From positions 98,153 through 162,152 of the forward strand of contig NZ_VAUV01000015.1 of the NCBI RefSeq assembly GCF_005780165.1: a stretch of DNA of 64,000 bases, written 5' to 3'. Below the pieces are notes generated by a model, which searched no databases, was not told the origin of the DNA, and worked only from the letters and a program-made list of their open reading frames with translations. The DNA is from Phragmitibacter flavus. Its GTDB lineage: Bacteria > Verrucomicrobiota > Verrucomicrobiia > Verrucomicrobiales > Verrucomicrobiaceae. Position numbers and translations under genes: made by a program. Position 1 is the first letter of the stretch. Each line of letters begins with the position of its first letter. Shown one piece after another: positions 17,638-27,116 of this stretch.

Positions 17638-19758
17638 ATGAAGTTTTTTGTCGCCAGTTCAGTTCTGCTTTGGGCGCTTTCTGCGGCGGCCTTTGCAGGA
17701 GTGGACTATGGGCGGGAGGTCAAACCGTTGCTGGCGAGTGCTTGTGTGCAATGTCATGGGGCAAACAATCCGAAGTCGGGGTTACGATTGGACACGGCGG
17801 CGAGCATTTTGAAAGGGGGGGAAAGTGGTGCGGCGGTGGTGCGGGGACGGGCGGATGAGAGTTTGCTGGTAGCCCTATTGAAAGGGGCGCATGGCGAGAT
17901 TCCGGCGATGCCTTACAAACGCAATCCGCTGGGTGACTCGCAGGTGGAATTGATCAAGCGATGGATCAATGAGGGGGCACGGGCTCCCGAAAATGAAGTG
18001 CCGAGCCGGTGGATGCATTGGTCGTTTGGTGCGCCGATGCGGTCGAATGGGAGCGAGATGTCGATGCAGCAAGGAGGAGGGCATCCGATTGACCGGTTCA
18101 TTGATGTGGCTCTCGCGGAGCAGGGAATAGAAGCATCGCCGTTGGCTGAGTCGGCGACTTTGGTGAGGCGGTTGCATCTGGATTTGACGGGGTTGCCGCC
18201 GACGTTGGCGGAAGCGCAGAAGTTTGAACGAGCTTTTGAGAATGAGGGTGGTCGTGATCTTGCGGTGGGGCAGTTGGTGGACCGGTTGCTGGCCTCACCT
18301 CACTACGGAGAACGCTGGGGCCGGTGGTGGCTGGATCAGGCACGATATGCGGACAGCAATGGTTACAGCATTGATGCGCGGCGCAGCATCTGGCCGTATC
18401 GCGACTGGGTGGTGAAGGCCTTGAACGATGACATGCAGTTCGACCAGTTCACGATTGAACAGATTGCCGGGGATCTGCTGCCGGATGCGCCGACTTCCGC
18501 CATCGTTGCAAGCGGATTTCATCGCAATACCCAGATCAATGGCGAGGGCGGGATTGATCCAGAACAGTTTCGTATTGAGTCGGTGTATGATCGGGTCGCA
18601 ACCACGGGCACGGTTTGGCTGGGGTTGACGATTGCCTGCGCGCAGTGTCACGATCACAAATTTGATCCCATTTCGCAGAAGGAATATTTTGAGCTTTTTG
18701 CGTTCTTCAACAGCACGGAAACGGATGGTCATGGCGGCACCAAATCGGCGGTTCATGAACTGGTGGGGGAACCCTTTCAAAAGGAGGCCGGAAAAAAGAA
18801 AACGGGGACCACTTTGATTATGAAGGAGCTGCCCGAGCCACGGGAGACGCGGCTGTTCATCAAAGGAGATTTTACCCGACCTGATGAGTTGGTGACACCG
18901 GGAACGCCGCAGGTGCTTCCAGCGTTGGTGTCGAGATCGGCAAAACCTGATCGCCTGGATCTGGCAAGATGGTTGGTGGATCGCAATAATCCGCTGACGG
19001 CGAGGGTGATCGTGAATCGGGTGTGGCAGGTTTATTTTGGTCGTGGTCTGGTAGAAACGGAAAACGATTTTGGGGTGCAGAGCAGTGCGCCAACTCATCC
19101 GGAGTTACTTGACTGGCTGGCAGTGGAGTTCATGGAAAGTGGTTGGAGTCTTAAACACATGCACCGGCTGATTGTGACGAGCGACGTCTATCTGCGAAGC
19201 TCAAAGGCGCGTCCGGAGTTGCATTTGAAGGACCCTGGCAATTTGCTGTTGGCGAGACAGAATCGGCTGCGGTTGGATGCGGAGTTGGTGAGGGATGTAA
19301 GTTTGGCGAGCACGGGATTGTTGAATCCAAAGTTGGGTGGGCCTCCGGTGTATCCGCCGCAGTCGGCTGAAGCCATGAAGGGTGGTCAGATCACGCGGGC
19401 ATGGCCGACGAGCAAGGGGGCGGATCGTTATCGCCGGGGGCTGTATACGTTCTTCTACCGGTCCACTCCGCCTCCGTCGATGATGGTGTTTGATTCGCCG
19501 GATTCGCTGACGGCATGCACGCGCAGGGCCCGAAGCAATACGCCGTTGCAGGCGCTAACCTTGTTGAATGATCCGGCTTATTTTGAGTTTGCAGAGGCGA
19601 TGGGCGAGGTCGTAAGGACGGAAGGCGTGGGGTCGGCTTTTCGTCGGGCGGTGACGCGTCAACCTTTGCCCCAGGAGTTGTCCAGGCTGGAGGGGCTTGA
19701 TGCGCTGACCATTGGGCGGGTGTTGTTGAATCTGGATGAAACGATTACGCGGGAGTGA
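17638..19758 (+). CDS. PSD1 protein: cytochrome c-like domain, DUF1549, DUF1553
   Basis: A complete 706-residue member with a signal peptide ('VLLWALSAAAFAG'). The N-terminal planctomycete cytochrome c domain has Cys36-x-x-Cys39-His40 in 'CVQCHGANN'. DUF1549 lies at about 145-360 and carries a second CxxCH at Cys334-Cys337-His338. DUF1553 spans about 430-670 with 'DRNNPLTARVIVNRVWQ'. Unlike the gene at the window start it has no LamG insert. The two haem-type motifs suggest a periplasmic redox protein, but this family's function has not been shown. The next gene, a DUF1501 protein, starts 4 bases downstream, indicating an operon. Confidence 0.92.
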   Translation: MKFFVASSVLLWALSAAAFAGVDYGREVKPLLASACVQCHGANNPKSGLRLDTAASILKGGESGAAVVRGRADESLLVALLKGAHGEIPAMPYKRNPLGDSQVELIKRWINEGARAPENEVPSRWMHWSFGAPMRSNGSEMSMQQGGGHPIDRFIDVALAEQGIEASPLAESATLVRRLHLDLTGLPPTLAEAQKFERAFENEGGRDLAVGQLVDRLLASPHYGERWGRWWLDQARYADSNGYSIDARRSIWPYRDWVVKALNDDMQFDQFTIEQIAGDLLPDAPTSAIVASGFHRNTQINGEGGIDPEQFRIESVYDRVATTGTVWLGLTIACAQCHDHKFDPISQKEYFELFAFFNSTETDGHGGTKSAVHELVGEPFQKEAGKKKTGTTLIMKELPEPRETRLFIKGDFTRPDELVTPGTPQVLPALVSRSAKPDRLDLARWLVDRNNPLTARVIVNRVWQVYFGRGLVETENDFGVQSSAPTHPELLDWLAVEFMESGWSLKHMHRLIVTSDVYLRSSKARPELHLKDPGNLLLARQNRLRLDAELVRDVSLASTGLLNPKLGGPPVYPPQSAEAMKGGQITRAWPTSKGADRYRRGLYTFFYRSTPPPSMMVFDSPDSLTACTRRARSNTPLQALTLLNDPAYFEFAEAMGEVVRTEGVGSAFRRAVTRQPLPQELSRLEGLDALTIGRVLLNLDETITRE

Positions 19759-19762
19759 TGTG

Positions 19763-21178
19763 ATGAATCTGGATCAAACACGACGTCATTTTTTCAGCCG
19801 ATGTTCGATGGGCTTGGGATCGATTGCGCTGGGTTCGATGATGGCGGGGACCAAAGGGCTGGCATCGTCGACATCAAGCGGGGCAAGGAAACCTCACTAT
19901 GCGCCAAAGGCGAAGAACGTGATTTTTCTGTTCATGGCCGGGGGGCCGTCGCAGTTGGAGTTGTTTGACTACAAACCACGGCTGACGGAGTTGCATGGTC
20001 AGCCGATTCCGCAGAGTTATCTGGAGGGCAAACGTTTTGCCTTCATGGACAGCAGTCATGGGGTGAAGCTGCTGGGTTCAAAACCGACTTTCAAACAACA
20101 TGGACAAAGCGGGGCGTGGGTGTCGGATCTTTTGCCGTTCACGGCAGGGGTGGCGGATGAGCTTTGTTTTGTGAAATCGTGTGCAGCGGATTTGTTTAAT
20201 CACGCTCCGGCGAAGCTGTTCATGAACACGGGCAGCGGTCAGTTTGGTCGGCCCAGCATGGGGTCATGGGTGACTTATGGTTTGGGGAGTGAGGCGGATG
20301 ATCTGCCGGGATTTGTGGTTTTGCAGAGTGGTCCGCGTGGACCCCGGGGCGGGGCGGTCAATTGGGCGAGCGGCTTTTTGCCAACCACTTATCAGGGGGT
20401 GCCGTTGCGTGGGGTGGGAGAGCCGATCTTGAATTTGAGTTCGCCGAAGAACATCAGTCACGCGGACCAGCGCGTGGCGATTGATGCGATTCGGGATTTG
20501 AATTTGGCGAGGTTGGTGGAGACGGGGGATGCGGAGATTCAGACGCGGATCAATGCGTATGAAATGGCTTATCGAATGCAGACGAGCGCGCCGGAGTTGA
20601 TTGATCTGCAAGGGGAGTCGAAGGCGACGCTGGATTTGTATGGAGTGGATCCGTCGCAGCCGTCCTTTGCGCGGAATTGTTTGCTGGCGAGGCGCTTGGT
20701 GGAGCGTGGGAGCCGGTTTGTGCAGCTCTATCATACCAACTGGGACAGTCATGGCGGACCGGGGGAAACGTTGGAGGATGATTTTCCGAAGCGTTGCCGT
20801 GAGGTGGATCAGGGGTGTGCGGCGTTGGTCCGGGATTTGAAGGCGCGGGGTTTACTGGAGGACACGCTGGTGATTTGGGGCGGGGAATTTGGTCGGACGC
20901 CGATGGGCGAGAATCGGGCAAAGACGGGGCGCAATCATCACATCGACGCGTTCACCATGTGGTTTGCGGGCGGGGGAGTGAGGCCGGGGATGACGTTGGG
21001 AGCGAGCGATGAACTGGGGTTCAATGCGGTCGAGAATCGGGCGCATGTGCATGACATCCATGCGACGATTTTGCATTTGCTGGGGATGGATCATGAGCAG
21101 TTCACTTTCCGATTTCAGGGGCGCGATTTCCGTCTGACGGACGTTTATGGCAGGGTAATGCACCAGATGCTGCTGTAA
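19763..21178 (+). CDS. DUF1501 family protein, Tat-type signal
   Basis: A 471-residue protein with the twin-arginine leader 'TRRHFFSRCSMGLGSIALGS'. DUF1501 landmarks are 'NVIFLFMAGGPSQLELFDYK', 'HTNWDSHGG', 'IWGGEFGRTPMGEN', and the C-terminal 'GRNHHIDAFTMWFAGGGV'. ATG 19763 is chosen because the leader starts there and it lies 4 bases after the PSD1 stop; an in-frame ATG at 19736 would overlap that gene. The protein is probably exported folded. It is similar throughout to the DUF1501 gene at 3013, so the two PSD1-DUF1501 pairs look paralogous. Confidence 0.9.
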   Translation: MNLDQTRRHFFSRCSMGLGSIALGSMMAGTKGLASSTSSGARKPHYAPKAKNVIFLFMAGGPSQLELFDYKPRLTELHGQPIPQSYLEGKRFAFMDSSHGVKLLGSKPTFKQHGQSGAWVSDLLPFTAGVADELCFVKSCAADLFNHAPAKLFMNTGSGQFGRPSMGSWVTYGLGSEADDLPGFVVLQSGPRGPRGGAVNWASGFLPTTYQGVPLRGVGEPILNLSSPKNISHADQRVAIDAIRDLNLARLVETGDAEIQTRINAYEMAYRMQTSAPELIDLQGESKATLDLYGVDPSQPSFARNCLLARRLVERGSRFVQLYHTNWDSHGGPGETLEDDFPKRCREVDQGCAALVRDLKARGLLEDTLVIWGGEFGRTPMGENRAKTGRNHHIDAFTMWFAGGGVRPGMTLGASDELGFNAVENRAHVHDIHATILHLLGMDHEQFTFRFQGRDFRLTDVYGRVMHQMLL

Positions 21179-21283
21179 TGATGTTCTGGCAGGGAAATTT
21201 TTGAAAGGTGACGCCGACTGAATCGTTTTGGTGCCGGAATTCGGCGTTGAGGCCGGGTGCGTTGCTGTTTTGTTTGAACCTAT

Positions 21284-23602
21284 ATGAAAACTTTTTTGCC
21301 ATATCTGTCGAAGGGCTTGCGCTTGTTGATGGTGGTTGCGGCTTCGGCGGTGGCTTTGGAACTGTCTGCCCAGGAAAAGGGTGGATATGCCAACACCAAA
21401 GTGGTCGAGTTGAAGACGCCTCCTGCTAAAGTAGCGGGCTCGACGGAGGAGGAGCCCGAGTTGAAGGCGGTGGTGGCGAAGATTGACGAGTTGTTGATGA
21501 AGAAGCTGGTGGCTGAAAAGGTCGAGCCGACCGCACGGGCCAATGATGAGGTGATGGTTCGTCGGATTTATCTCGATGTGATTGGGCGCGTGCCAACGAA
21601 GGATGAAGCGGTGGCGTTCATCGATTCCAAAGATCCGGAAAAACTCGCAAAGCTGGTGGACACCTTGCTGGCTTCGGAGGGTTACGTGCAAAACATGTTT
21701 AACTTTTGGGCGGATGTGTTGAGGGTGAAGACCGGGATTGCGCCGGGTGGTCAGGGAAGCAGCACGGGGGTGGCATATATCCAGTGGCTGAAAGAATCGC
21801 TGCGCAGCAACAAACCGTATGACCAGTTGGTGCGGGAGCTATTGACGGCGGATGGGGCGAGTTATGAGAACGGGGCAATCGGTTATTACATGCGCGATTA
21901 TAACATGGCGCTGGATAACATGGCGATCACCACCCAGGTGTTTATGGGGACGCAGATGGTGTGTGCCCAGTGCCATGACCATCCTTTTGATAAGTGGACG
22001 CAGATGGATTATTACCAGATGGCAGCGCACAGTTACGGCATGCGCGGCACAGCGGTGCTGACGGGTCAGGAGGGTGTGACCAGATTGATGCAGCGTGAAA
22101 AGGTCAAGCCGGCTGAGCGACGTGAGTTACAACAGGCTTTGGGGCTGATCCGCTTCCGTTTGCGGTTCAATCACATTGCGGCGTTTGATCGGAAACTGGA
22201 GTTGCCGGATGACTATCAGTATGACAACGGCAAGCCTGGACAGGTGATTAGTCCGTTGATTCCTGCGGCCCTTGGACCTGAGGGAAATATTGTGGAGGAG
22301 GGCAAGGCGCCGATTGAAGCTTATGCCCAGTGGATGACGTCGCGTGAAAACCCGCGCTTCACGTTGGTGGTGGCGAATCGGCTGTGGAAGAAACTCTTCG
22401 GCATGGGAGTGATTGATCCGGTGGATGAACTTACTGACTCAACGGTGCCTTCCAATCCGGAACTGATGGCGTTTCTGGACAAGACCATGAAGGACTTGAA
22501 TTATGATATGAAGGCCTATCTGCGGGTATTGTTGAATACGGACCTGTATCAACGTGAGGCATACACGAAGGATGTGGAACCAGGAGAGGTTTATCATTTT
22601 GTGGGTCCGGTTTTGCGTCGGATGAGTGCGGAGCAAATTTGGGATTCGATGGTGGGGCTGATGCGCGACAATCCAGATGAACCGAGTGCGGCATCTTATC
22701 TGGAGACCAAGCAGGCCTTGACCAAGATTGAGTGGATGGACCGTTTGCTGGAGGTGCAGAGTCCGAAAGAAGTGTTGGATGGGATGCGCACGATTGCCGA
22801 CTATCAGAAAGTGTTGGCAGCTGAGGTGAAGGCCCATTTGGAGACCTTGAAAACGAGCAAGGATGAGAAGGAAATTCGCGCGGCGAGGCAGGCGGCGAGA
22901 CGTCAACGGGCGAAGATCTACGAGAAGGCGGATGAGGTGGTGTTCAATCGGGGTTATCAAAAACTGGCGAAGGAGATTCGAACCCATGGCGTGGATGCGG
23001 TGGCGGCAAAAACGGACGAGGAGTTCGCGAAGCAGATCGCATTTGCGGTGAACAAGTTGGATGATGATGCATCCATGGAAGAAGCTCAGGCAGCGGTGCT
23101 GGCGGAGATGAGCAGGCCCAACCGACGCTTGTTGGAGACGGTGCGGGAGCGCGAGATGAAGGAATGGAGCGTGGGCAAAGACAAGGAAGAACGGCAGGAC
23201 TACCGGCTGTTTGCGGATTACCGTGACAAGTTTGCGTGGCGTTCGGCGGATCTCCGTAATCCGGCTCCGAACGGACATTTTCTTCGGCAGTATGGTCAGA
23301 GTGATCGCGAGTTGGTGGACAACAGCAATCGCGAGGGAAGTGTCATGCAGGCATTGACGATGATGAATGGTCCGTTGTTCCGGAGCCTGATGAATCCTTA
23401 TTCGAAATTGAGTCGGGACATGAAAGGGGATGCTTCGAATGAGGAGATGATCGATACGATTTATCTGAGCACCCTGTCGCGTCGAGCCACTGCGGAGGAG
23501 AAGTCGATACTGGGTGAGGTGATGGCATCAAGCGGCAAGAAAGGGCGCGGGGATGTGTTGTGGAGTGTGCTGAACACCCGTCAGTTTTTGTTTATCCAGT
23601 AA
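21284..23602 (+). CDS. Exported DUF1549/DUF1553 protein lacking the cytochrome c-like domain
   Basis: A 772-residue protein with a signal peptide (about residues 1-30, ending 'LSAQ'). DUF1549 begins with 'RRIYLDVIGRVPTKDEAVAF' and includes Cys227-x-x-Cys230-His231 in 'CAQCHDHPFDKW'. DUF1553 ('ENPRFTLVVANRLWKKLFG') follows, but about 160 residues rich in Lys/Glu/Ala helix ('EVKAHLETLKTSKDEKEIRA') interrupt it. The usual N-terminal PSCyt1 domain is absent. The N-terminal part differs clearly from the other two PSD proteins here. The following DUF1501 gene is 20 bases away and makes a second gene pair. Function unknown. Confidence 0.88.
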   Translation: MKTFLPYLSKGLRLLMVVAASAVALELSAQEKGGYANTKVVELKTPPAKVAGSTEEEPELKAVVAKIDELLMKKLVAEKVEPTARANDEVMVRRIYLDVIGRVPTKDEAVAFIDSKDPEKLAKLVDTLLASEGYVQNMFNFWADVLRVKTGIAPGGQGSSTGVAYIQWLKESLRSNKPYDQLVRELLTADGASYENGAIGYYMRDYNMALDNMAITTQVFMGTQMVCAQCHDHPFDKWTQMDYYQMAAHSYGMRGTAVLTGQEGVTRLMQREKVKPAERRELQQALGLIRFRLRFNHIAAFDRKLELPDDYQYDNGKPGQVISPLIPAALGPEGNIVEEGKAPIEAYAQWMTSRENPRFTLVVANRLWKKLFGMGVIDPVDELTDSTVPSNPELMAFLDKTMKDLNYDMKAYLRVLLNTDLYQREAYTKDVEPGEVYHFVGPVLRRMSAEQIWDSMVGLMRDNPDEPSAASYLETKQALTKIEWMDRLLEVQSPKEVLDGMRTIADYQKVLAAEVKAHLETLKTSKDEKEIRAARQAARRQRAKIYEKADEVVFNRGYQKLAKEIRTHGVDAVAAKTDEEFAKQIAFAVNKLDDDASMEEAQAAVLAEMSRPNRRLLETVREREMKEWSVGKDKEERQDYRLFADYRDKFAWRSADLRNPAPNGHFLRQYGQSDRELVDNSNREGSVMQALTMMNGPLFRSLMNPYSKLSRDMKGDASNEEMIDTIYLSTLSRRATAEEKSILGEVMASSGKKGRGDVLWSVLNTRQFLFIQ

Positions 23603-23622
23603 GTTTCCAATCTGCTAAATTT

Positions 23623-24927
23623 ATGAATGGTCTTTTAACTCAGGCGAATGTGCCCACACGGCGTCAGTTTATCTCAGGAGCGGCGAAATCGTTCCTTGGG
23701 GTTAGTTTGTTAAACCAGTTGCAGGGCAAAGGTTTGGCGGCGGGAGCGGATGCTGCGACGGTAAAGCAGGTGGCTTCGGCTAGGAATGTGATTTATCTCT
23801 ATATGACGGGGGGGATGAGTCACCTCGATACGTTCGATCCGAGGCCTGACCATGCTGAGGTGAATGGCGATACGGAGGCGATCAAGACGAGTGCGGATGG
23901 GGTGAGGATCAGTTCAAGTTTGCCGTTGATGGCAAGGCAGATGAACAAGGTGGCATTGGTGAATTCATTGTATTCAACCCAGGGGGCGCATGAGCAGGGG
24001 AATTATTTCATGCACACGAGTTATACGCTGCGGTCGAGCATCAAACATCCTTCGATGGGGGCTTGGTTGGAGAAGTTTCAGATGCGTGGGAATCCGACCT
24101 TGCCGGGGAGTGTAATGATCGGGAATGACAGCCGGCATCCCGGAGCGGGCTTTTTTGAGTCGAAGTTTTCGCCGTTGATGATCAATGATCCGGATGACGG
24201 GATTTCCAACAGTCGCAGGAATGCGTTTTTTGAGTCGGATGAGAAGTTCGCGGACCGGCTGAACCTTTCGCGAAAACTGGATGTGGGTTTTGCGGAGAAG
24301 TATGATGTCAAGAACGTGCGGGCTTATTCGGACATGTATGACGATGCGGTGCGGATGATGAAGAGCGAGGAGTTGGTGGCGTTTGATTTGAGCAAGGAAG
24401 ACGACACGCTGCGAGATCGTTATGGGCGCGAGTCATTTGGTCAGGGTTGTTTGCTGGCGCGTCGATTGGTGGAGCATGGGGTGCGTCATGTGGAGGTGAC
24501 GTTTGGGAACTGGGATACGCACAATGCGAATTTCATCCGCGTGCCCGAGTTGTGTCAGGAGTTGGATGCCGCGTTGAGCACCTTGTTGCAGGATCTGGAA
24601 AGCCGGGGGTTGCTCGGGGAGACGCTGGTGGTGTTGGCGACGGAGTTTGGTCGCACGCCGAAGATCAATACCAATGAAGGCCGGGATCACCATGCAAAAG
24701 CGTTTACCTGTTTGATGGCCGGTGGCGGGGTGAAAGGCGGGATGGTGTTTGGGAAAAAGGATGAACGGGGCGATGACGTGGCGGAGGATCGGGTGACGAT
24801 TCCGGATTTCAATGCAACGATCGGGTATGCCCTGGGATTACCGCTGGATCATGTCTTGTATTCGCCGAGCAAAAGGCCGTTTACGATTGCGGACAAGGGC
24901 AAGCCGATCACGGCGTTGTTCGGGTGA
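23623..24927 (+). CDS. DUF1501 family protein, Tat-type signal
   Basis: A 434-residue protein with leader 'TRRQFISGAAKSFLGVSLL'. Landmarks are 'NVIYLYMTGGMSHLDTFDPR', 'TFGNWDTHN', 'VLATEFGRTPKINTNEGRDH' and 'HHAKAFTCLMAGGGVKGG'. It is more divergent than the other two DUF1501 proteins and matches its more divergent DUF1549/DUF1553 partner upstream. This pairing hints that each pair co-evolved. ATG 23623 is chosen for the leader; the frame upstream overlaps the end of the previous gene and has no homology. Confidence 0.9.
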   Translation: MNGLLTQANVPTRRQFISGAAKSFLGVSLLNQLQGKGLAAGADAATVKQVASARNVIYLYMTGGMSHLDTFDPRPDHAEVNGDTEAIKTSADGVRISSSLPLMARQMNKVALVNSLYSTQGAHEQGNYFMHTSYTLRSSIKHPSMGAWLEKFQMRGNPTLPGSVMIGNDSRHPGAGFFESKFSPLMINDPDDGISNSRRNAFFESDEKFADRLNLSRKLDVGFAEKYDVKNVRAYSDMYDDAVRMMKSEELVAFDLSKEDDTLRDRYGRESFGQGCLLARRLVEHGVRHVEVTFGNWDTHNANFIRVPELCQELDAALSTLLQDLESRGLLGETLVVLATEFGRTPKINTNEGRDHHAKAFTCLMAGGGVKGGMVFGKKDERGDDVAEDRVTIPDFNATIGYALGLPLDHVLYSPSKRPFTIADKGKPITALFG

Positions 24928-24965
24928 GTTTGAATGGCGGATGGTGATGGAGGTTCACTTTCGTT

Positions 24966-25694
24966 TCAATATTTCATGACCCGCGAAAGGAACCGTTGGG
25001 CGGTGGGCGAGGCCGGTGACTCAAAGAAAATCTCCGGCGTGGCGAGCTCTTCGATTTTGCCTTTGGCCAGAAAGGCGATCTTGTCAGCGACGGCACGGGC
25101 AAAACCCATTTCATGGGTGCTGAGGATGATGTGCTGACCCTCCTTCGCGAGTTCGTGGATAAGGTCGAGCACCTCACCGGTCATCTCGGGATCGAGAGCG
25201 GAGGTGGGTTCGTCAAGAAAGAGGATGCGTGGCTGGCTGGCGACAGCGCGGGCGATGGCGACGCGTTGTTGCTGACCGCCGGAGAGCTGAGCCGGAAGCT
25301 TGTGGGCGTGGTCGAGAAGGCTGAATCGATCAAGGGATTTCTCAGCAGTGACTTTGGCGTGTAAGGGTGTGAAACCATGGACCTTCTCAAGCGGCATACT
25401 GAGATTCTGAAGCGCGGTGAGATGAGGAAACAGATTGAAGGCTTGAAACAAAAATCCGTTTTCGCGGCGGAAAGCGAGGATATTTGCAGGGTGGGTGGGC
25501 AGAGGCGTTTCGTTGATGGACACCTGACCTGAGTCGGGCGTTTCCAGTCCACCAAGCACACGCAGCAAAGTGCTTTTTCCGCCGCCAGAGGGGCCAATGA
25601 GGGCGAGCACTCGGGCTTCGGATCGAAGATCGAGCGCGTCGAGGGCAAGGTGCTGTTTGAAGCGTTTGTTGAGCGCGGTGATTTCAAGTTTCAT
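24966..25694 (-). CDS. Polar amino-acid ABC transporter, ATP-binding protein (GlnQ/HisP type)
   Basis: A 242-residue ATPase: Walker A 'GPSGGGKST' at 34-42, signature 'LSGGQQQRVAIARAVA', Walker B 'ILFLDEPTSALDP', and switch His in 'ILSTHEMGFA'. The 'THEMGFAR' context is typical of polar amino-acid importers. ATG 25694 starts inside the last codons of the permease gene (11-base overlap), showing translational coupling. No substrate-binding protein gene lies next to the pair, so the substrate is not defined. Confidence 0.92.
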   Translation of the reverse strand: MKLEITALNKRFKQHLALDALDLRSEARVLALIGPSGGGKSTLLRVLGGLETPDSGQVSINETPLPTHPANILAFRRENGFLFQAFNLFPHLTALQNLSMPLEKVHGFTPLHAKVTAEKSLDRFSLLDHAHKLPAQLSGGQQQRVAIARAVASQPRILFLDEPTSALDPEMTGEVLDLIHELAKEGQHIILSTHEMGFARAVADKIAFLAKGKIEELATPEIFFESPASPTAQRFLSRVMKY

Positions 25695-26454
25695 CGCGGT
25701 AGCGGCGTTCGAGTTGATGGGAGAGAAAGGCAACCGGGGCGGTGAGGATCAGATAGCCGATGGCCAGAGGGACGTAAGCCTCAAGGCCGCCATAAGTTTG
25801 GGAGGTGTAGACTTTGGCCTGATAAGCAAACTCCTGGACGCCGATGACCGACAGCAGCGAAGAGTCTTTGATCAACGAAACAAACTGACCGGCGACCGCA
25901 GGAAGGACGCGCCGCAGTGCCTGGGGAAAGATGACATGACGATAGGTTTGGAAGCGATTGAAGCCCACGGCGCGGGCGGACTCCCATTGGGTTTTCGGGA
26001 TGCTTTCAATGCCACCACGGAAGATTTCGCCGAGATAAGCGCCCTCGAAAAGGGAGAGAAGAAGGATGCCAATGATAAGCCTGTCGTCCCAGCCCATGCT
26101 GCCGAGAGACCTCGAGAACAGGGGAGCGAAGATGACGAAATAGCCGACCAGCAATTGAACGAGCAGGGGGGTGTCGCGAACTAGTTCCAGGAACATCCGG
26201 CAGGTCCATCGCACGGCGATGAGTGGACTTCGCTGACCCAGCATGAGCAGCAGTCCGACCAGGAGACTGCCGATAAGAGCGCCCAGAGACAGCAACAGAG
26301 TCGCCAGCCAGCCGCGAAACAACATTTCGCGATACTGCCAGGGTTTGGTCCAGTCCCATTGATTGCCGAGACTCTGGAAAATCAGCGTGGCAACAATCGA
26401 GAACGCGAGCGCGATGATCCCGGCGGCGAAAAAGTTCCAGCGGCGGAGGTTCAT
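25684..26454 (-). CDS. Amino-acid ABC transporter permease (HisM/GlnP type)
   Basis: A 256-residue inner-membrane protein with about five hydrophobic spans. The EAA-type loop 'YRHVIFPQALRRVLPAVAG' contacts the ATPase. 'DTPLLVQLLVGYF' is typical of polar amino-acid permeases. ATG 26454 is preferred to 26472 because the first span then follows a short basic start 'MNLRRW'. It is translated just ahead of the ATPase gene. No second permease is present, so it probably works as a homodimer. Confidence 0.9.
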   Translation of the reverse strand: MNLRRWNFFAAGIIALAFSIVATLIFQSLGNQWDWTKPWQYREMLFRGWLATLLLSLGALIGSLLVGLLLMLGQRSPLIAVRWTCRMFLELVRDTPLLVQLLVGYFVIFAPLFSRSLGSMGWDDRLIIGILLLSLFEGAYLGEIFRGGIESIPKTQWESARAVGFNRFQTYRHVIFPQALRRVLPAVAGQFVSLIKDSSLLSVIGVQEFAYQAKVYTSQTYGGLEAYVPLAIGYLILTAPVAFLSHQLERRYRDET

Positions 26455-26552
26455 AGGAGAGGATACCAACACGAAAAAAATCCCTCTGACTGACGAGCAG
26501 ACAGGGGGATTAAGATCAATGCACTTTGAGTGCCATCAACTGCCCGAATCAA

Positions 26553-26993
26553 TTAGGCGAGCTCAGCGGTGTAGAAGGTCTGCCAGTCGTCGAGGTTGTT
26601 GAGGTTCACGGCGTCTTTCACGCTGCCATCATCAGGGCGACCGGCGGCGGCGAGGATGCTGGCGCGGGTGCCGTCATCGTGGATGTAACCATTGATGGCG
26701 TCGTTCAACTGCTTGACGGCTGCCTGATCGAGGCTGCCACCTTTTTTCTCGAGCACCCAGCCTTCGAGTTGAACATAAGTTGGTTTGCTTGCCTTGATGT
26801 AGTCAAGGAATTCCGTGCGATCAAGGCCCAGACCGTCGAGCACCATTTGGTCATATCCTTGGCCTGCGCCTGGGTAGTCGGAATGAAGTTTGCCGACGGC
26901 TTCAAGTGAGGCTTTCTGCCACAAGCGGGGAAGGTGTTGCACGCCGAGAGGACCAGCGACGCCGGAAGAAATAAGGGGAACGATTTGGCTCAT
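26553..26993 (-). CDS. DUF5069 family protein
   Basis: A 146-residue protein with family landmarks 'LPRLWQKASLEAVGKLHSDYP' (broken near residue 20-40), 'GYDQMVLDGLGLDR' and 'PTYVQLEGWVLEK'. It has no signal peptide or membrane span, so it is probably cytoplasmic. DUF5069 is widespread in Verrucomicrobia and has no known activity. It sits between the ABC transporter pair and the polyamine genes with about 100-base gaps, so a link to either is not shown. Confidence 0.8.
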   Translation of the reverse strand: MSQIVPLISSGVAGPLGVQHLPRLWQKASLEAVGKLHSDYPGAGQGYDQMVLDGLGLDRTEFLDYIKASKPTYVQLEGWVLEKKGGSLDQAAVKQLNDAINGYIHDDGTRASILAAAGRPDDGSVKDAVNLNNLDDWQTFYTAELA

Positions 26994-27116
26994 ATTTGTA
27001 TGAAGTGTTTTATTTTGGTATCAGGGGAATTTTCCCTAGGACAGTCTGCAAAAACACCGATCCAACGGCAAGTGTTTTCTTGGTGAATCCAGCGTGGTCT
27101 GGAAAGACTCGGGGGC

